Source of the DNA: UBA910 sp964369145
Lineage (GTDB): Bacteria > Patescibacteriota > Minisyncoccia > Phycocordibacterales > DATDWN01
Assembly (NCBI GenBank): GCA_964369145.1
Contig: CAYJEE010000001.1
Coordinates: forward strand, 15,466 to 79,465
Direction of reading: 5' to 3'
DNA: 64,000 nt
The notes beneath the pieces are model-generated. The model saw only the letters and a list, made by a program, of their open reading frames with translations. It ran no database searches and was not told where the DNA came from. The translations under genes and the position numbers were made by a program. This document shows positions 43,595 through 51,914 of this stretch, one piece after another (positions within the stretch are counted from its first letter, which is position 1; each line of letters starts with the position of its first letter).

Positions 43595-44839
43595 TTACAC
43601 ATTTTTCCCTGCAACATACCCAGTCGTCCAACAGAGCTGCAATGAAAAGCCTCCAGAAGGTCTGTCTATATGGATCATGTCTCCCGTAAGGAAAAGATTA
43701 TCGATTTTTGTAGATTGCATGGTCTTTGTATCAATCTCACGAATATCCACTCCGCCATCAGCAACCACCGCTTTGTCGAATCCAAGGAGGCCCAAAATTG
43801 ACACAGGAAGAGCTTTGAGAAGCCTAGTGATATCTTTACGCATCTCTTTGGTCACACTATGCGTCTTTATTTCAGGATCGATATGTGGCAAGAGTGAGAG
43901 GATTACACGACCAGTTCCATGAGGTGCGATGTCACTAAACACATTTTTAAATGCTTTATTTTTATGTACATCAAATATCTTGATAATATACTTTTCAAGC
44001 GTCCCCTGATCTTTGTCTGGATAGGTGTCGATATGAAGTGTAACAAGACCCTTGTGTAAAAGATCCGCTACTTCTTTTGCAGTATTGAGTATAAGGGGGC
44101 CAGAGAGTCCAAAATGAGTACACAAAACTTTCCCTTTTTTAGTAAATGCTTTCGTACCATCTACAAAAAAGGAAAGTTTCACTGGATGCTCGAGAGAACC
44201 GAGAGAAATTCCCGCGAGTTCTTTGACCCACGCTTCTTCGACTATAATTGGCACGATAGTCGGTGTCGGTTCGTGTATAGTGTGTCCGAGGTTGCCCAGC
44301 CAGCCGAATCCGTCACCAGTTGATCCTGTCTCGGGATGAGAGAGTCCACCAGTAGCTATCACCACAGACTCCCCTTCATACACACCTTTTTTTGTAACAA
44401 CCTTTGAAATTTTTTTATCGGTAATTTCCAGTTTAACTACAGGGTTATCAGTCATCACAGTCACATTGTGTTCTTTTAAAAATTTCACCAACACATCACA
44501 TACATCAGAGGCTTTTTCTGATTTTGGAAATGCACGTTTTCGAGCTTCTACAAAAAGGGGGAGTCCCCTACCCTCAAAAAATTCAAAGGTTTCATTCACA
44601 CCAAATACAGAAAATGGAGAATATAAAAAATCTTTTCCTGATTTGTAATGTGAGAGAAGTGCATGAATATCGTATTCTGCATTTGTGATGTTGCAACGTC
44701 CACCACCGGTGATACGCAACTTTTCTCCGAGTTTTTTATTTTTTTCAAGCAAAAGCACGCGTTTTCCACGCGCCCCCGCGACTCCGGCAGCCATCATCCC
44801 AGATGCTCCCCCACCGATTACGATTACGTCGTAGTTCAT
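43595..44839 (-). CDS. BaiN/HI0933-type NAD(P)/FAD-dependent oxidoreductase
   Basis: This 414-aa flavoprotein has an N-terminal Rossmann motif VIGGGASGMMAA (residues 7-18), the family motif LGEKLRITGGGRCNITN (about 37-53), an inner ATGGLSHPETGSTGDGF and the C-terminal FAD motif FLTGDMIHIDRPSGGFSLQL. Known members act as flavin reductases on varied substrates. Its ATG is 1 nt past the stop of the minus-strand surface gene at 44841. A 50-bp duplicate of its 5' end lies at 47250-47299, so its present upstream region appears to be a secondary insertion. Confidence 0.88.
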   Translation of the reverse strand: MNYDVIVIGGGASGMMAAGVAGARGKRVLLLEKNKKLGEKLRITGGGRCNITNAEYDIHALLSHYKSGKDFLYSPFSVFGVNETFEFFEGRGLPLFVEARKRAFPKSEKASDVCDVLVKFLKEHNVTVMTDNPVVKLEITDKKISKVVTKKGVYEGESVVIATGGLSHPETGSTGDGFGWLGNLGHTIHEPTPTIVPIIVEEAWVKELAGISLGSLEHPVKLSFFVDGTKAFTKKGKVLCTHFGLSGPLILNTAKEVADLLHKGLVTLHIDTYPDKDQGTLEKYIIKIFDVHKNKAFKNVFSDIAPHGTGRVILSLLPHIDPEIKTHSVTKEMRKDITRLLKALPVSILGLLGFDKAVVADGGVDIREIDTKTMQSTKIDNLFLTGDMIHIDRPSGGFSLQLCWTTGYVAGKNV

Positions 44840-44840
44840 A
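44791..44840. repeat. Direct repeat DR2, left copy (5' end of the flavoprotein gene)
   Basis: Matches 47250-47299 at 49 of 50 positions. It encodes the first residues of the flavoprotein. Confidence 0.85.
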
Positions 44841-45343
44841 TTACAAACCTAAAAGTTTAGCCCACGTTTTCTTTCCCACCATACCGTACCCAGTGGTATT
44901 TTCAGTACCACTTGAGGCAATAGTGTATTGTCTCTGGAATGCCTGCACCGCTTTTTTTGTGGTAGGGCCAAAGTATCCTGAAGAATCAACATTCTGTGGG
45001 AAGAAACCAAGTCTCTTGAGAATATTTTGTAACTTCACTACATCAGAATGCTTCACACCGATGTATACAGTTGTAGGAAGTACTTGAGAAGTAACAGTTT
45101 GTGGTGGAGTCGATGATCCAGCTAAGCTTCCTCGTGTTAGTGGGCCGACGATACCAGTCTGCTCGATTCCTTTAGATGCTTGATAGAGTTTAACCGCTCT
45201 TTCTGTTGCCGGACCAAAGTAGTTGCTTGTCTGTATTGAGTTCTCAAACAAACCAATTTGTTTGAGATGGGTTTGAAGAATGATAATCTCGGGAGAAGTC
45301 ATTCCTCGAGCAAGAGTTTTGGTGATGATGATTCCTGGTGGAG
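44839..45343 (-). repeat. 505-bp perfect inverted repeat, right copy
   Basis: Reverse complement of 41685-42189, with no mismatch that I could find reading both copies. Confidence 0.95.
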
Positions 45344-47147
45344 TCGGTACAACCGGAGAGATTATTGTCGTCGTTGCTAAAGGTGCTGGAGGTACAACAA
45401 CTGGAGGAACAATGATGGGAAGTGGGTCAATAGGAGGTATAATAGATCCCCCGCCACCGCCTCCCCCTCCTCCACCACCTCCACCGCCGCTCACAACTGT
45501 AGCAAGTGTAGTAAATGTTGTATTAGGTGAAGTGATGAGGTTACCTGATGCATCTCTACTCTTCACACGATAGTGATACACCGTATTTGGCGAGAGATTG
45601 ATGAGAAATGCTGTATGAGAAGTATTGAGTGACTCATTGAGAGTACTTACACTTCCGTATTGATCTGTTATACCGTATTCTACCTGTGAGCTTGCAGATT
45701 CACTGGTTGTCCATGAAACTGTGACGGATGTTTGAGTGATACCTGAACTCGCTAAGGATGAAATTATTGGAGGGGTACTATCGGGAACTGTTCTCCATTC
45801 TACATACTTTTGACTCCATCTATAGTTTTGAGAATACTGTTTTCCACCAGTACCTACTCCACCCAAATATGCTCCAGCAACTCCTGAATTAAAAATTTTA
45901 TCTCCTCGGATACGATAAACAACATCTCCAGTTTGTCGATAGACCCAACCATACAGAGGAGCAATAAGTAGGTTAAGATCGGGTGCGGGAGCACCTTGTA
46001 TATAAGTGGTTGTATCGACATAACGAAAAGCTTGGCCGTTCTCATCCCAATGAGTGAGCCATAATTCGTCGGCAGCCAACTTTAGTAGCGGAGGAATTCT
46101 AGGATCCGCTGTTAAATCCCAATACTCAATCAGTGCTTCAGCAGAAAGTGCAACCATAAATGGTTGTACATAATTAGCATTTTTACTTACAAACCATTGG
46201 TCAAAATGACCAATTACTATCTCTGCAATATCTTGAAGAGTAGGTTTCCTAGCTAGACCCACACGCTCTGCTGCAATATTAACTTCTAATGCATAAGCCA
46301 ATTCTCTCGAATTTTCCCAACTTACAGCAAAACCAACATTTTGAAGACTTGCATACGCACTATTTTCTCGCATGAGGTTAAGAGCATCTTTTGACAACGT
46401 GTCACCAGTCCGTTCAAAATTCATAGCCAAACCTTGAGGAAAATACCGCCAACCGGGAATTCCTCCATTTGCATTTATAACGTATGGTCTGTATAAACTT
46501 TGTATTAAAAGTGCGCAATCATCCCAACTTGGATCATGTGTGTAATCTGCTATTTGATAAAATACTCTGATGCCATCGTAATACCACGCAGCACCCTCCC
46601 ATATAGAAGTCACCTCAACAGGATCACAATGCATTAAACCAAAATGAGTCATGTTATTTTCCCATGTAGAAAGGCTTGAGAGAGATGTGTTAGATGGAAA
46701 TACATCTTTAACTATTTGTGCTGGAATAGGGTTGACAGTAATATCATAGACAACACTCCGGACAACTCCGCTTTGACTGGTATATGTGATGGTAATTGGG
46801 TATGTTCCCGTGGGAGTATTTGTCGTAGTTATTATCTTTAATGAAGTTATACTACTAATATTATATAAATATGTTCCACAACAATACTTAACCATATCCG
46901 GGTAAGTCGCTGTCATTCCTGTCGCAAGTCCACTCACTGAAGGTGTGACTGGTTCATCAACCCCACTTATAAGAGATGATGCTAAAACAATAGCTATTGA
47001 ATTACCTTTAACCACACTATGTGGACCAAAAGCTGTTAGTGTAAATTGTGGAGGTTCGTTTATTTGTGCGTGGATAGTATTACTCAGTATAAAAAACAAT
47101 ACTATTCCGACAAACATCAAAATTGTAAATAGCGAGTACTTTCTCAT
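44841..47147 (-). CDS. Secreted toroid/FN3 surface protein with peptidoglycan-binding tail
   Basis: 768 aa. It has a signal peptide (about 1-28, ending NTIHA), an Ig-like N-terminal domain (about 30-145) and an alpha-helical region with repeated Trp/Tyr-rich helices (about 160-460; TSIWEGAAWYYDGIRVFYQI). The latter resembles six-hairpin glycosidase-like toroids. An FN3 module (about 470-555), a run of 14 Gly, a Pro-rich linker and the same two PG_binding_1 domains as in the 38855 gene complete it. Possible wall-bound glycan-active protein (inference). It is immediately followed by the flavoprotein gene. Confidence 0.8.
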   Translation of the reverse strand: MRKYSLFTILMFVGIVLFFILSNTIHAQINEPPQFTLTAFGPHSVVKGNSIAIVLASSLISGVDEPVTPSVSGLATGMTATYPDMVKYCCGTYLYNISSITSLKIITTTNTPTGTYPITITYTSQSGVVRSVVYDITVNPIPAQIVKDVFPSNTSLSSLSTWENNMTHFGLMHCDPVEVTSIWEGAAWYYDGIRVFYQIADYTHDPSWDDCALLIQSLYRPYVINANGGIPGWRYFPQGLAMNFERTGDTLSKDALNLMRENSAYASLQNVGFAVSWENSRELAYALEVNIAAERVGLARKPTLQDIAEIVIGHFDQWFVSKNANYVQPFMVALSAEALIEYWDLTADPRIPPLLKLAADELWLTHWDENGQAFRYVDTTTYIQGAPAPDLNLLIAPLYGWVYRQTGDVVYRIRGDKIFNSGVAGAYLGGVGTGGKQYSQNYRWSQKYVEWRTVPDSTPPIISSLASSGITQTSVTVSWTTSESASSQVEYGITDQYGSVSTLNESLNTSHTAFLINLSPNTVYHYRVKSRDASGNLITSPNTTFTTLATVVSGGGGGGGGGGGGGGSIIPPIDPLPIIVPPVVVPPAPLATTTIISPVVPTPPGIIITKTLARGMTSPEIIILQTHLKQIGLFENSIQTSNYFGPATERAVKLYQASKGIEQTGIVGPLTRGSLAGSSTPPQTVTSQVLPTTVYIGVKHSDVVKLQNILKRLGFFPQNVDSSGYFGPTTKKAVQAFQRQYTIASSGTENTTGYGMVGKKTWAKLLGL

Positions 47148-47249
47148 TGTGTTGCTTTATAGTTTTATGGCGAAGTAAGGGCTGTATAATTACTTTTCAC
47201 TAACCTACTTAAGTTTAGCATTTATTTTGATGCAATAGAACGCAAACCA

Positions 47250-47299
47250 CCATCATCCCAGACGCTCCCCCACCGATTACGATTACGTCGTAGTTCATA
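47250..47299 (-). pseudogene. 5' fragment of the flavoprotein gene (DR2, right copy)
   Basis: On the minus strand an ATG at 47298 opens MNYDVIVIGGGASGMM, identical to the start of the gene at 44839, and then diverges into VVCVLLHQNKC and a stop. TATAGT 8 nt upstream fits the leaderless promoter style of this genome, so this end keeps what looks like the original promoter. I read it as the displaced half of a 50-bp target duplication. Confidence 0.75.
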
Positions 47300-47399
47300 A
47301 GTGTAAACTATACCATACATACTTATATAAATATTTAGACAATATGGGGTATTTGTACACCTATCGTATTTTTTAAAATAATGTGGTATACTATTGTCC

Positions 47400-48038
47400 A
47401 TGACATATACCAAAAAGATCGCTTATCTCTGTATGTTCTTAGCCCCGTTTCTGGCTGTGGCCCAAGGACAAGCCTTTTCCACATCACTTGGGTACGGAAG
47501 TACAGAAAAAAATGAAGTTATCAAGCTTCAGCAATTTCTCGTATCTGAAGGATTACTCGGAACAAACCCAACAGGCAATTACCTTTCTCTGACCGCAAAC
47601 GCTGTAAAAGCATTCCAAAAAAGTCAGAACATTCAAGCGACTGGTTATTTCGGCCCACTGACCCGCGCAGCAGCGAACCAAAAGTTTACTGAGCGCAACA
47701 CTCCCCAAGCATCTGTCTCTGTATCATCTGTGAGCTCAAACAAATCTCTCGCCGCAGCAGTCTTTTTGTCAAACTCTAAAAAAGTAGAATGGAGTACAGC
47801 CAACTACCCATCAAACGTTGGTGTCAATATCAACCTTCTCAAAAAAGTAAATACTTCTCCGGTAACCTACGCATTTGTACGTCAGATTGCAAAAGACACA
47901 CCAAATGACGGACAAGAAGTATGGACACCCACATCAGCCGAGAAGAATCTCGATCTCTATGTTGAAGTGACCTGTTCGACTACATATACATTTACAAAAG
48001 GCTGTCAGATCTCTCGAGACACTATAAAAGTTCAGTAA
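47400..48038 (+). CDS. Secreted PG_binding_1 protein, 212 aa
   Basis: A signal peptide (about 1-22, cut after AVAQ/GQA) is followed by one peptidoglycan-binding unit (NEVIKLQQFLVSEGLLG, then GYFGPLTRAAANQKF; about 35-95) and an Ig-like C-terminal domain (about 115-212). TATACT at 47387-47392 ends 7 nt before the ATG at 47400; the TTG at 47394 is not needed. Third protein with this wall-binding unit in 10 kb, but its DNA is not part of the 505-bp repeat. Confidence 0.8.
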   Translation: MTYTKKIAYLCMFLAPFLAVAQGQAFSTSLGYGSTEKNEVIKLQQFLVSEGLLGTNPTGNYLSLTANAVKAFQKSQNIQATGYFGPLTRAAANQKFTERNTPQASVSVSSVSSNKSLAAAVFLSNSKKVEWSTANYPSNVGVNINLLKKVNTSPVTYAFVRQIAKDTPNDGQEVWTPTSAEKNLDLYVEVTCSTTYTFTKGCQISRDTIKVQ

Positions 48039-48047
48039 GTACTCTAC

Positions 48048-48443
48048 TTACCAGTTCAGTACTGTGATTGTCAGTTGAACTATTGTTGCAAATGATACCC
48101 AAAGGAGGTATGGGATATTTATTTTTGCTACCCAAGGTACGTATTTTCGTATACTCCACATCGCCCAGACAAGTGTCCCGAGTACGAGGAGGATATCGAT
48201 TGACGCAAGTGGTAGATTGACCAAACCAAACTGTATCGGAGTAAACAGAAGATTAAATACAATATTGAGTGCAAATGGTAATGCGATTTTTGCTGGCAAT
48301 TTCTTCTTGAAAAACTGAAAGAAAACATAGCCAAAAGAAATCGCAATCAGGATATAGAGCACAGTCCATACTGGCCCAAAAATCCATGAAGGTGGCGCCC
48401 AGCTCGGTTTTATCAATTGTGCGTATTGAGTGTAGTTTTGCAT
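48048..48443 (-). CDS. tspO: TspO/MBR family membrane protein
   Basis: 131 aa with five helices. KPSWAPPSWIFGPVWTVLYI, the Trp-rich loops (LVWAMWSIRKY) and YLLWVSFATIVQLTI match the TspO family. Bacterial TspO binds porphyrins and is linked to stress responses. Family assignment is firm, function here is not. Confidence 0.88.
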   Translation of the reverse strand: MQNYTQYAQLIKPSWAPPSWIFGPVWTVLYILIAISFGYVFFQFFKKKLPAKIALPFALNIVFNLLFTPIQFGLVNLPLASIDILLVLGTLVWAMWSIRKYVPWVAKINIPYLLWVSFATIVQLTITVLNW

Positions 48444-48492
48444 AAAAGGTACAAAAAACAGAGGCCACCCTCTGTTTCTATATAAATAATAA

Positions 48493-48894
48493 TTATTCAG
48501 TAGTTACCCCGTCAAAGTCTGCTTCGTTTGCCATCGCATCAGCTTTTGTGGTGCGGATGATACCGTCTTTGTGATGTGATGGAGCGTAGATAGTGTAGAA
48601 CTTTAATGATTCAGAGTCTGAAGTGTTGATCACATTGTGCTCTGTCCCCGCAGGCACGACGATCGCATCTCCGTCTTCTACTTCATATTCAGTCTCACCT
48701 ACGATTACTTTTCCTTGTCCAGCATCAAATCGGAAAAACTGATCATTTTCTTCATGTACTTCTGATCCGATATCTTCTCCAGGAAGCAGTGACATGAGGA
48801 CGAGCTGCATGTGTGTGCCTGTGTAGAGTACGTGTCGAAAGTCTCCATTTTCTTTTGTTAAATCCTCAATGTGTCCAAAGTATCCTTTTTTCAT
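48493..48894 (-). CDS. Cupin-domain protein
   Basis: 133 aa. Cupin motif 1 is visible as LLPGEDIGSEVHEENDQFFR (His and Glu ligands) and motif 2 as VVPAGTEHNVIN. The start MKKGYFGHIEDL at 48894 is chosen over longer starts that overlap the neighbour. Probably binds a metal; sugar or small-molecule role unknown. Confidence 0.8.
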   Translation of the reverse strand: MKKGYFGHIEDLTKENGDFRHVLYTGTHMQLVLMSLLPGEDIGSEVHEENDQFFRFDAGQGKVIVGETEYEVEDGDAIVVPAGTEHNVINTSDSESLKFYTIYAPSHHKDGIIRTTKADAMANEADFDGVTTE

Positions 48895-48907
48895 AAATAT
48901 TATCTTA

Positions 48908-49459
48908 TTATTGCATGAGTAATTCTTTAAATGTAATTGACGCGGGTGCGGTAAATTTTGATTCATCCACAGACCACGAGTCACAGTCATAATCTCCAAT
49001 CGTCTCCCCATTGAAACCGATGTATGCAGACGGTGGAGTAGCTTTACCCTCTATCTGAGCACCCCCTTGCGGCGTTTGATTTCGTATTTTCATACCTCGA
49101 TTACCGAGCGCACTTGACCATGTGTATGTATAACCATCTTTGACAATCATCGAACTCTGGATAGTCATCCCTTGAGTCTGTGTGGTGAAGTCACCACGGA
49201 TGCGATCCTTGTCGATGAAGACTGTGCCTTTACTCTCAATATTCTCAACGTATTGATTGACGGTACACTGGTACGAACCGCCCTGTTTCAAGAGTTCGGT
49301 GAATGCCATTTTCTTGCCCGCAGGTGCATTATTTTCTGTTTCTGTTGATTCGGTGTTTGTACTGACTACCTCCGGCTTATACACTGTTTTATAAGTAAAA
49401 AATCCTCCCCCGGCAAGTACAAGTACTGCCGCAAATATAATAAATGGTTTTGTAAGCAT
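48908..49459 (-). CDS. Membrane-anchored hypothetical protein, 183 aa
   Basis: A single N-terminal helix (about 5-24) and an extracytoplasmic beta-rich domain with two Cys (SYQCTVNQY and DYDCDSW). Start at 49459 because TATACT ends 6 nt before it. No family recognised. The exonuclease gene lies 17 nt upstream on the same strand. Confidence 0.65.
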   Translation of the reverse strand: MLTKPFIIFAAVLVLAGGGFFTYKTVYKPEVVSTNTESTETENNAPAGKKMAFTELLKQGGSYQCTVNQYVENIESKGTVFIDKDRIRGDFTTQTQGMTIQSSMIVKDGYTYTWSSALGNRGMKIRNQTPQGGAQIEGKATPPSAYIGFNGETIGDYDCDSWSVDESKFTAPASITFKELLMQ

Positions 49460-49476
49460 GTATCTAGTATAGCAAA

Positions 49477-50181
49477 TTAAGTCTTCAAGTAATACTCGAG
49501 TGTATACATCCAATCCACATCATCCTCCCCGCTTTCGCGTTTTTGTTTGAGGAGCCATTCGAGATATCCTCGGTCATTATTTACAACTTCAGAAAGTGCT
49601 TTGTCTTTGTATTTTCCAAAATTAAATTTTTTGTAGAGTGACGGTACGCTCGAAATCTCAATCATTTTTTTAATTGCCAATTCCTCGTCTCCAGTAGTTT
49701 CTTTTACTTTTGCCAAGAGTCGCTCAAACACTGCGTGCAAAACATTTACGTCTCCTTCCGCATCATGCGCATTACCTGGCACATCGAGGTCGAGATAGTA
49801 GCGGAGATACTGGAGATTGTATTCAGGGATCACTCCTGCGCTGTCGAGATGACGAGCAACACGGAGGGTGCAGATAAACTGTGGGATTTCCATACCATCT
49901 CGCTTGAGCATTTCGAGGTCAAAGAGTGCATTGTGGGCCACCAAAACGCCTGTAGAGAGGAGTTTCTGGAGCTCATCAGCAAAGATACTTCCCGGGAAAG
50001 GTTCCTTGTCTACGAGCATTTTGTTGGTGATATGAGTGATACTCATCGACTTCACCGACACCGGTACTGGTGGTTTGAAATACCCCACCTTCACTTCATC
50101 ATCCACCCGATAACAGACCTGACAGAGACGATCTGTTTTTTCAATCCCCGTTGTTTCAGTATCAAGAAAAATTAATTGCAT
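49477..50181 (-). CDS. DnaQ-like DEDDh 3'-5' exonuclease
   Basis: 234 aa. ExoI motif FLDTETTG (D7, E9), ExoII AHNALFDLEML and ExoIII NAHDAEGDV are visible. The C-terminal segment FNFGKYKDKALSEVVNNDRG and YLEWLLKQ matches the tail found in exonuclease X-type proteins. Roles in proofreading or repair are likely. TATACT ends 6 nt before the ATG. Confidence 0.87.
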   Translation of the reverse strand: MQLIFLDTETTGIEKTDRLCQVCYRVDDEVKVGYFKPPVPVSVKSMSITHITNKMLVDKEPFPGSIFADELQKLLSTGVLVAHNALFDLEMLKRDGMEIPQFICTLRVARHLDSAGVIPEYNLQYLRYYLDLDVPGNAHDAEGDVNVLHAVFERLLAKVKETTGDEELAIKKMIEISSVPSLYKKFNFGKYKDKALSEVVNNDRGYLEWLLKQKRESGEDDVDWMYTLEYYLKT

Positions 50182-50234
50182 GAAGATAGTATAGCAAAAA
50201 TATTCTCATAGGTATGTACACAAAAAAGATTAAA

Positions 50235-50262
50235 GAAAAAAACCACCACCCGCCGGTGGTCT
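50235..50262 (-). terminator. Terminator of the small-gene pair
   Basis: ACCACC and GGTGGT arms; the minus strand continues with seven T. Confidence 0.65.
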
Positions 50263-50273
50263 TTTCCGGTTGG

Positions 50274-50396
50274 TCATGGTTGTGCTTGTTGCCCGAGGTA
50301 GTTAACCTCGAGCTTTTCCCAATTCTTTTCTCCCACTAACACTAACAGCAGGAAGAACAGAATTGCTATAAAAAAATAAAACTGATTTTTTTTCAA
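50274..50396 (-). CDS. Tiny membrane protein, 40 aa, TTG start
   Basis: The TTG at 50394-50396 overlaps the TGA of the upstream gene (AATTGA) and is preceded by AAGGAG at good distance, so the two are translationally coupled. The product MKKNQFYFFIAILFFLLLVL continues VGEKNWEKLEVNYLGQQAQP: one membrane helix and a short polar tail. It is too short for usual gene callers. Function unknown. Confidence 0.6.
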   Translation of the reverse strand: MKKNQFYFFIAILFFLLLVLVGEKNWEKLEVNYLGQQAQP

Positions 50397-50638
50397 TTTA
50401 TCTCCTTTCTCACCACCTGATGGTAGGTGCATGGTGCAACTGGGTCACCCATCGAGTCGCACTGCAGGCCGAAGCCCTGCAACCGTCGTTTTGCCGGCTC
50501 AGCTTTGTGAACCGGAGCCGGTGTCGAAGTTTTGCCGAAGCTGAAACTCGACCAGTCGATGAGAAGTCTAAACCCTAGTATTGTTGTTACTAGGATAATT
50601 AGCCAGCTAATTGGATCAGATTTTTTTTCGATAATCAT
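50393..50638 (-). CDS. Small single-pass membrane protein, 81 aa
   Basis: GGGAGGGATCG directly upstream fixes the ATG at 50638. One helix (about 11-30, SWLIILVTTILGFRLLIDW) is followed by a polar, basic tail with two Cys. It forms a two-gene unit with the 40-aa protein and ends at a terminator. Unrecognised. Confidence 0.65.
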   Translation of the reverse strand: MIIEKKSDPISWLIILVTTILGFRLLIDWSSFSFGKTSTPAPVHKAEPAKRRLQGFGLQCDSMGDPVAPCTYHQVVRKEIN

Positions 50639-50693
50639 CGATCCCTCCCATATATTAAGTTACCATCTATAAGTCAGATGTCAATACATACAC

Positions 50694-50722
50694 TTGACTA
50701 TAATTTTAATCTATGCTACACT
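50694..50722 (+). promoter_or_regulatory. Promoter of candidate ncRNA 1
   Basis: TTGACT (50694-50699), 17 bp and TACACT (50717-50722). Confidence 0.65.
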
Positions 50723-50728
50723 GTATCC

Positions 50729-50890
50729 AGTAACCTCTCCAAGAGAGTTGTCCAGCTCGGTGGTGGCCCGCTGTTGCGCTTAAGAGTGTGCCGGCTCGAC
50801 AAAAATCCACCACCGAGCTTCTAAAAAGTTTAGTTCTCCCCCGACCGAGTTCTCTGAGACGTATGTCTTATGAGGGCTCGGTTTTTCTTT
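50729..50890 (+). ncRNA. Candidate structured ncRNA 1
   Basis: After a good promoter comes a segment with no ORF and strong folding. A small hairpin (about 50732-50750) is followed by a perfect 13-bp stem (50754-50766 with 50807-50819) that closes a 40-nt internal domain. A terminator hairpin comes last (ACCGAG 50844-50849 with CTCGGT 50877-50882, then TTTTTCTTTT). Length is about 160 nt. I cannot match it to 6S, tmRNA, SRP or RNase P RNA by their conserved sequences. Confidence 0.55.
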
Positions 50891-50935
50891 TGTATGTTTT
50901 ATGTTATCTTTAAAAGGAATCGCGGGAAGCGGTTC

Positions 50936-50985
50936 GCCGGATGAGTCTCTTGGGGTAGTATACCCTGGAGACACATCCGGCTTTA
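50936..50985 (+). terminator. Long stable hairpin next to the META-domain gene
   Basis: GCCGGATG.GTCTC..GGGGTA at 50936-50957 pairs with TACCC..GAGAC.CATCCGGC at 50961-50981, followed by TTTATTGTATTT on plus. It may be a terminator or part of a second RNA element. Confidence 0.45.
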
Positions 50986-50995
50986 TTGTATTTAA

Positions 50996-51910
50996 TTATC
51001 GAAACACCGCCTTCCCACCATCTCTGAGTACAAACACGAGCTCACCCTTCGATGTAAATTCAAAATTGGTCGCATCCTCCAATATCTTTCTATACTGATC
51101 CTCCTGTGATCCTTCGCAGTACATCAATGTCGACATCATTTTACTAAACACAATTCTGCTTCCAGTCACTGCATAGTTCCCGCCGATTCCATTACAATCG
51201 GTCGACGCTCCAAAACTTCCATCTTTTTTAAATGTCAGTGTAAACACACCTGCTTTTTTCGGCACAGTATTAGTTCCTGTTTTGTCTGTAGCACTTATCC
51301 AGTTCCACTTGTTCATATCGAGCTTCATCACCGCAGGGTTCGCCTCGCCTTCAAAATTTTGCACCACTTCGCCAAACTGAAGCGTTGCAGTATCGAGCTT
51401 AAGCCACAAACTTTTCCCTACTGAAGGAGCTACAGTGAATGCTTCACCTGCTTTTCGTACTGCATAGTTGACGACCACAATACTTCCCTCCCCTTTATTG
51501 GTGCTCTGTGGAGCGATACGGTCACCAATGAGAGTCGCTTGTGTGCCGACATATCCATCAGGTGTGTTGAGAGCTCCGACTCCATAGTAAAAAGTTCCAC
51601 TACCGCCAGTTTCTTGAGTGAGGAGGAAAAAAGTATCTTCTCGTCCATCACCGTTCAAATCAGTTTTGATTTCATTGCCGAAATACCGAGTGACTACTTT
51701 TGCACTTGAGTTTGATGTCGCTACTTCAGACACTCCATCTTTCAACATCACAGCTTCACCATCGACCGTATAAGTTCCATCTCTCGGATCAGTGACCACT
51801 TCTTTGATCGCAGGGTCACCTTGCTTTTCATTGTAAATATAATTATTAAATGCAAAAAACCCACCAACCAGGACCACGATTGCGATAAGTATGTAAATTG
51901 TTGTTTTCAT
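50996..51910 (-). CDS. Membrane-anchored protein with C-terminal META domain
   Basis: 304 aa. One N-terminal helix (about 4-22), a middle region with an EF-hand-like loop (DLNGDGREDTFF, about 84-95) and a C-terminal META/HslJ-type domain (about 205-304: WNWISATDKTG, then FTLTFKKDGSFGASTDCNGI, then FSKMMSTLMYCEG). META proteins are envelope stress or adhesion proteins in other bacteria. It starts 4 nt after the DUF45 gene. Confidence 0.8.
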   Translation of the reverse strand: MKTTIYILIAIVVLVGGFFAFNNYIYNEKQGDPAIKEVVTDPRDGTYTVDGEAVMLKDGVSEVATSNSSAKVVTRYFGNEIKTDLNGDGREDTFFLLTQETGGSGTFYYGVGALNTPDGYVGTQATLIGDRIAPQSTNKGEGSIVVVNYAVRKAGEAFTVAPSVGKSLWLKLDTATLQFGEVVQNFEGEANPAVMKLDMNKWNWISATDKTGTNTVPKKAGVFTLTFKKDGSFGASTDCNGIGGNYAVTGSRIVFSKMMSTLMYCEGSQEDQYRKILEDATNFEFTSKGELVFVLRDGGKAVFR

Positions 51911-51914
51911 GTAA

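Noticed and set aside
45280..45573. 97-aa plus-strand ORF with a poly-Pro run
   Set aside because: It is the reverse of the poly-Gly linker of the protein encoded at 44841-47147.
50729..50890. tmRNA, 6S, SRP or RNase P RNA
   Set aside because: None of their conserved sequence blocks (tRNA-like ends, GGAAGG loop, P4 core) is visible, so only a generic candidate ncRNA is reported.
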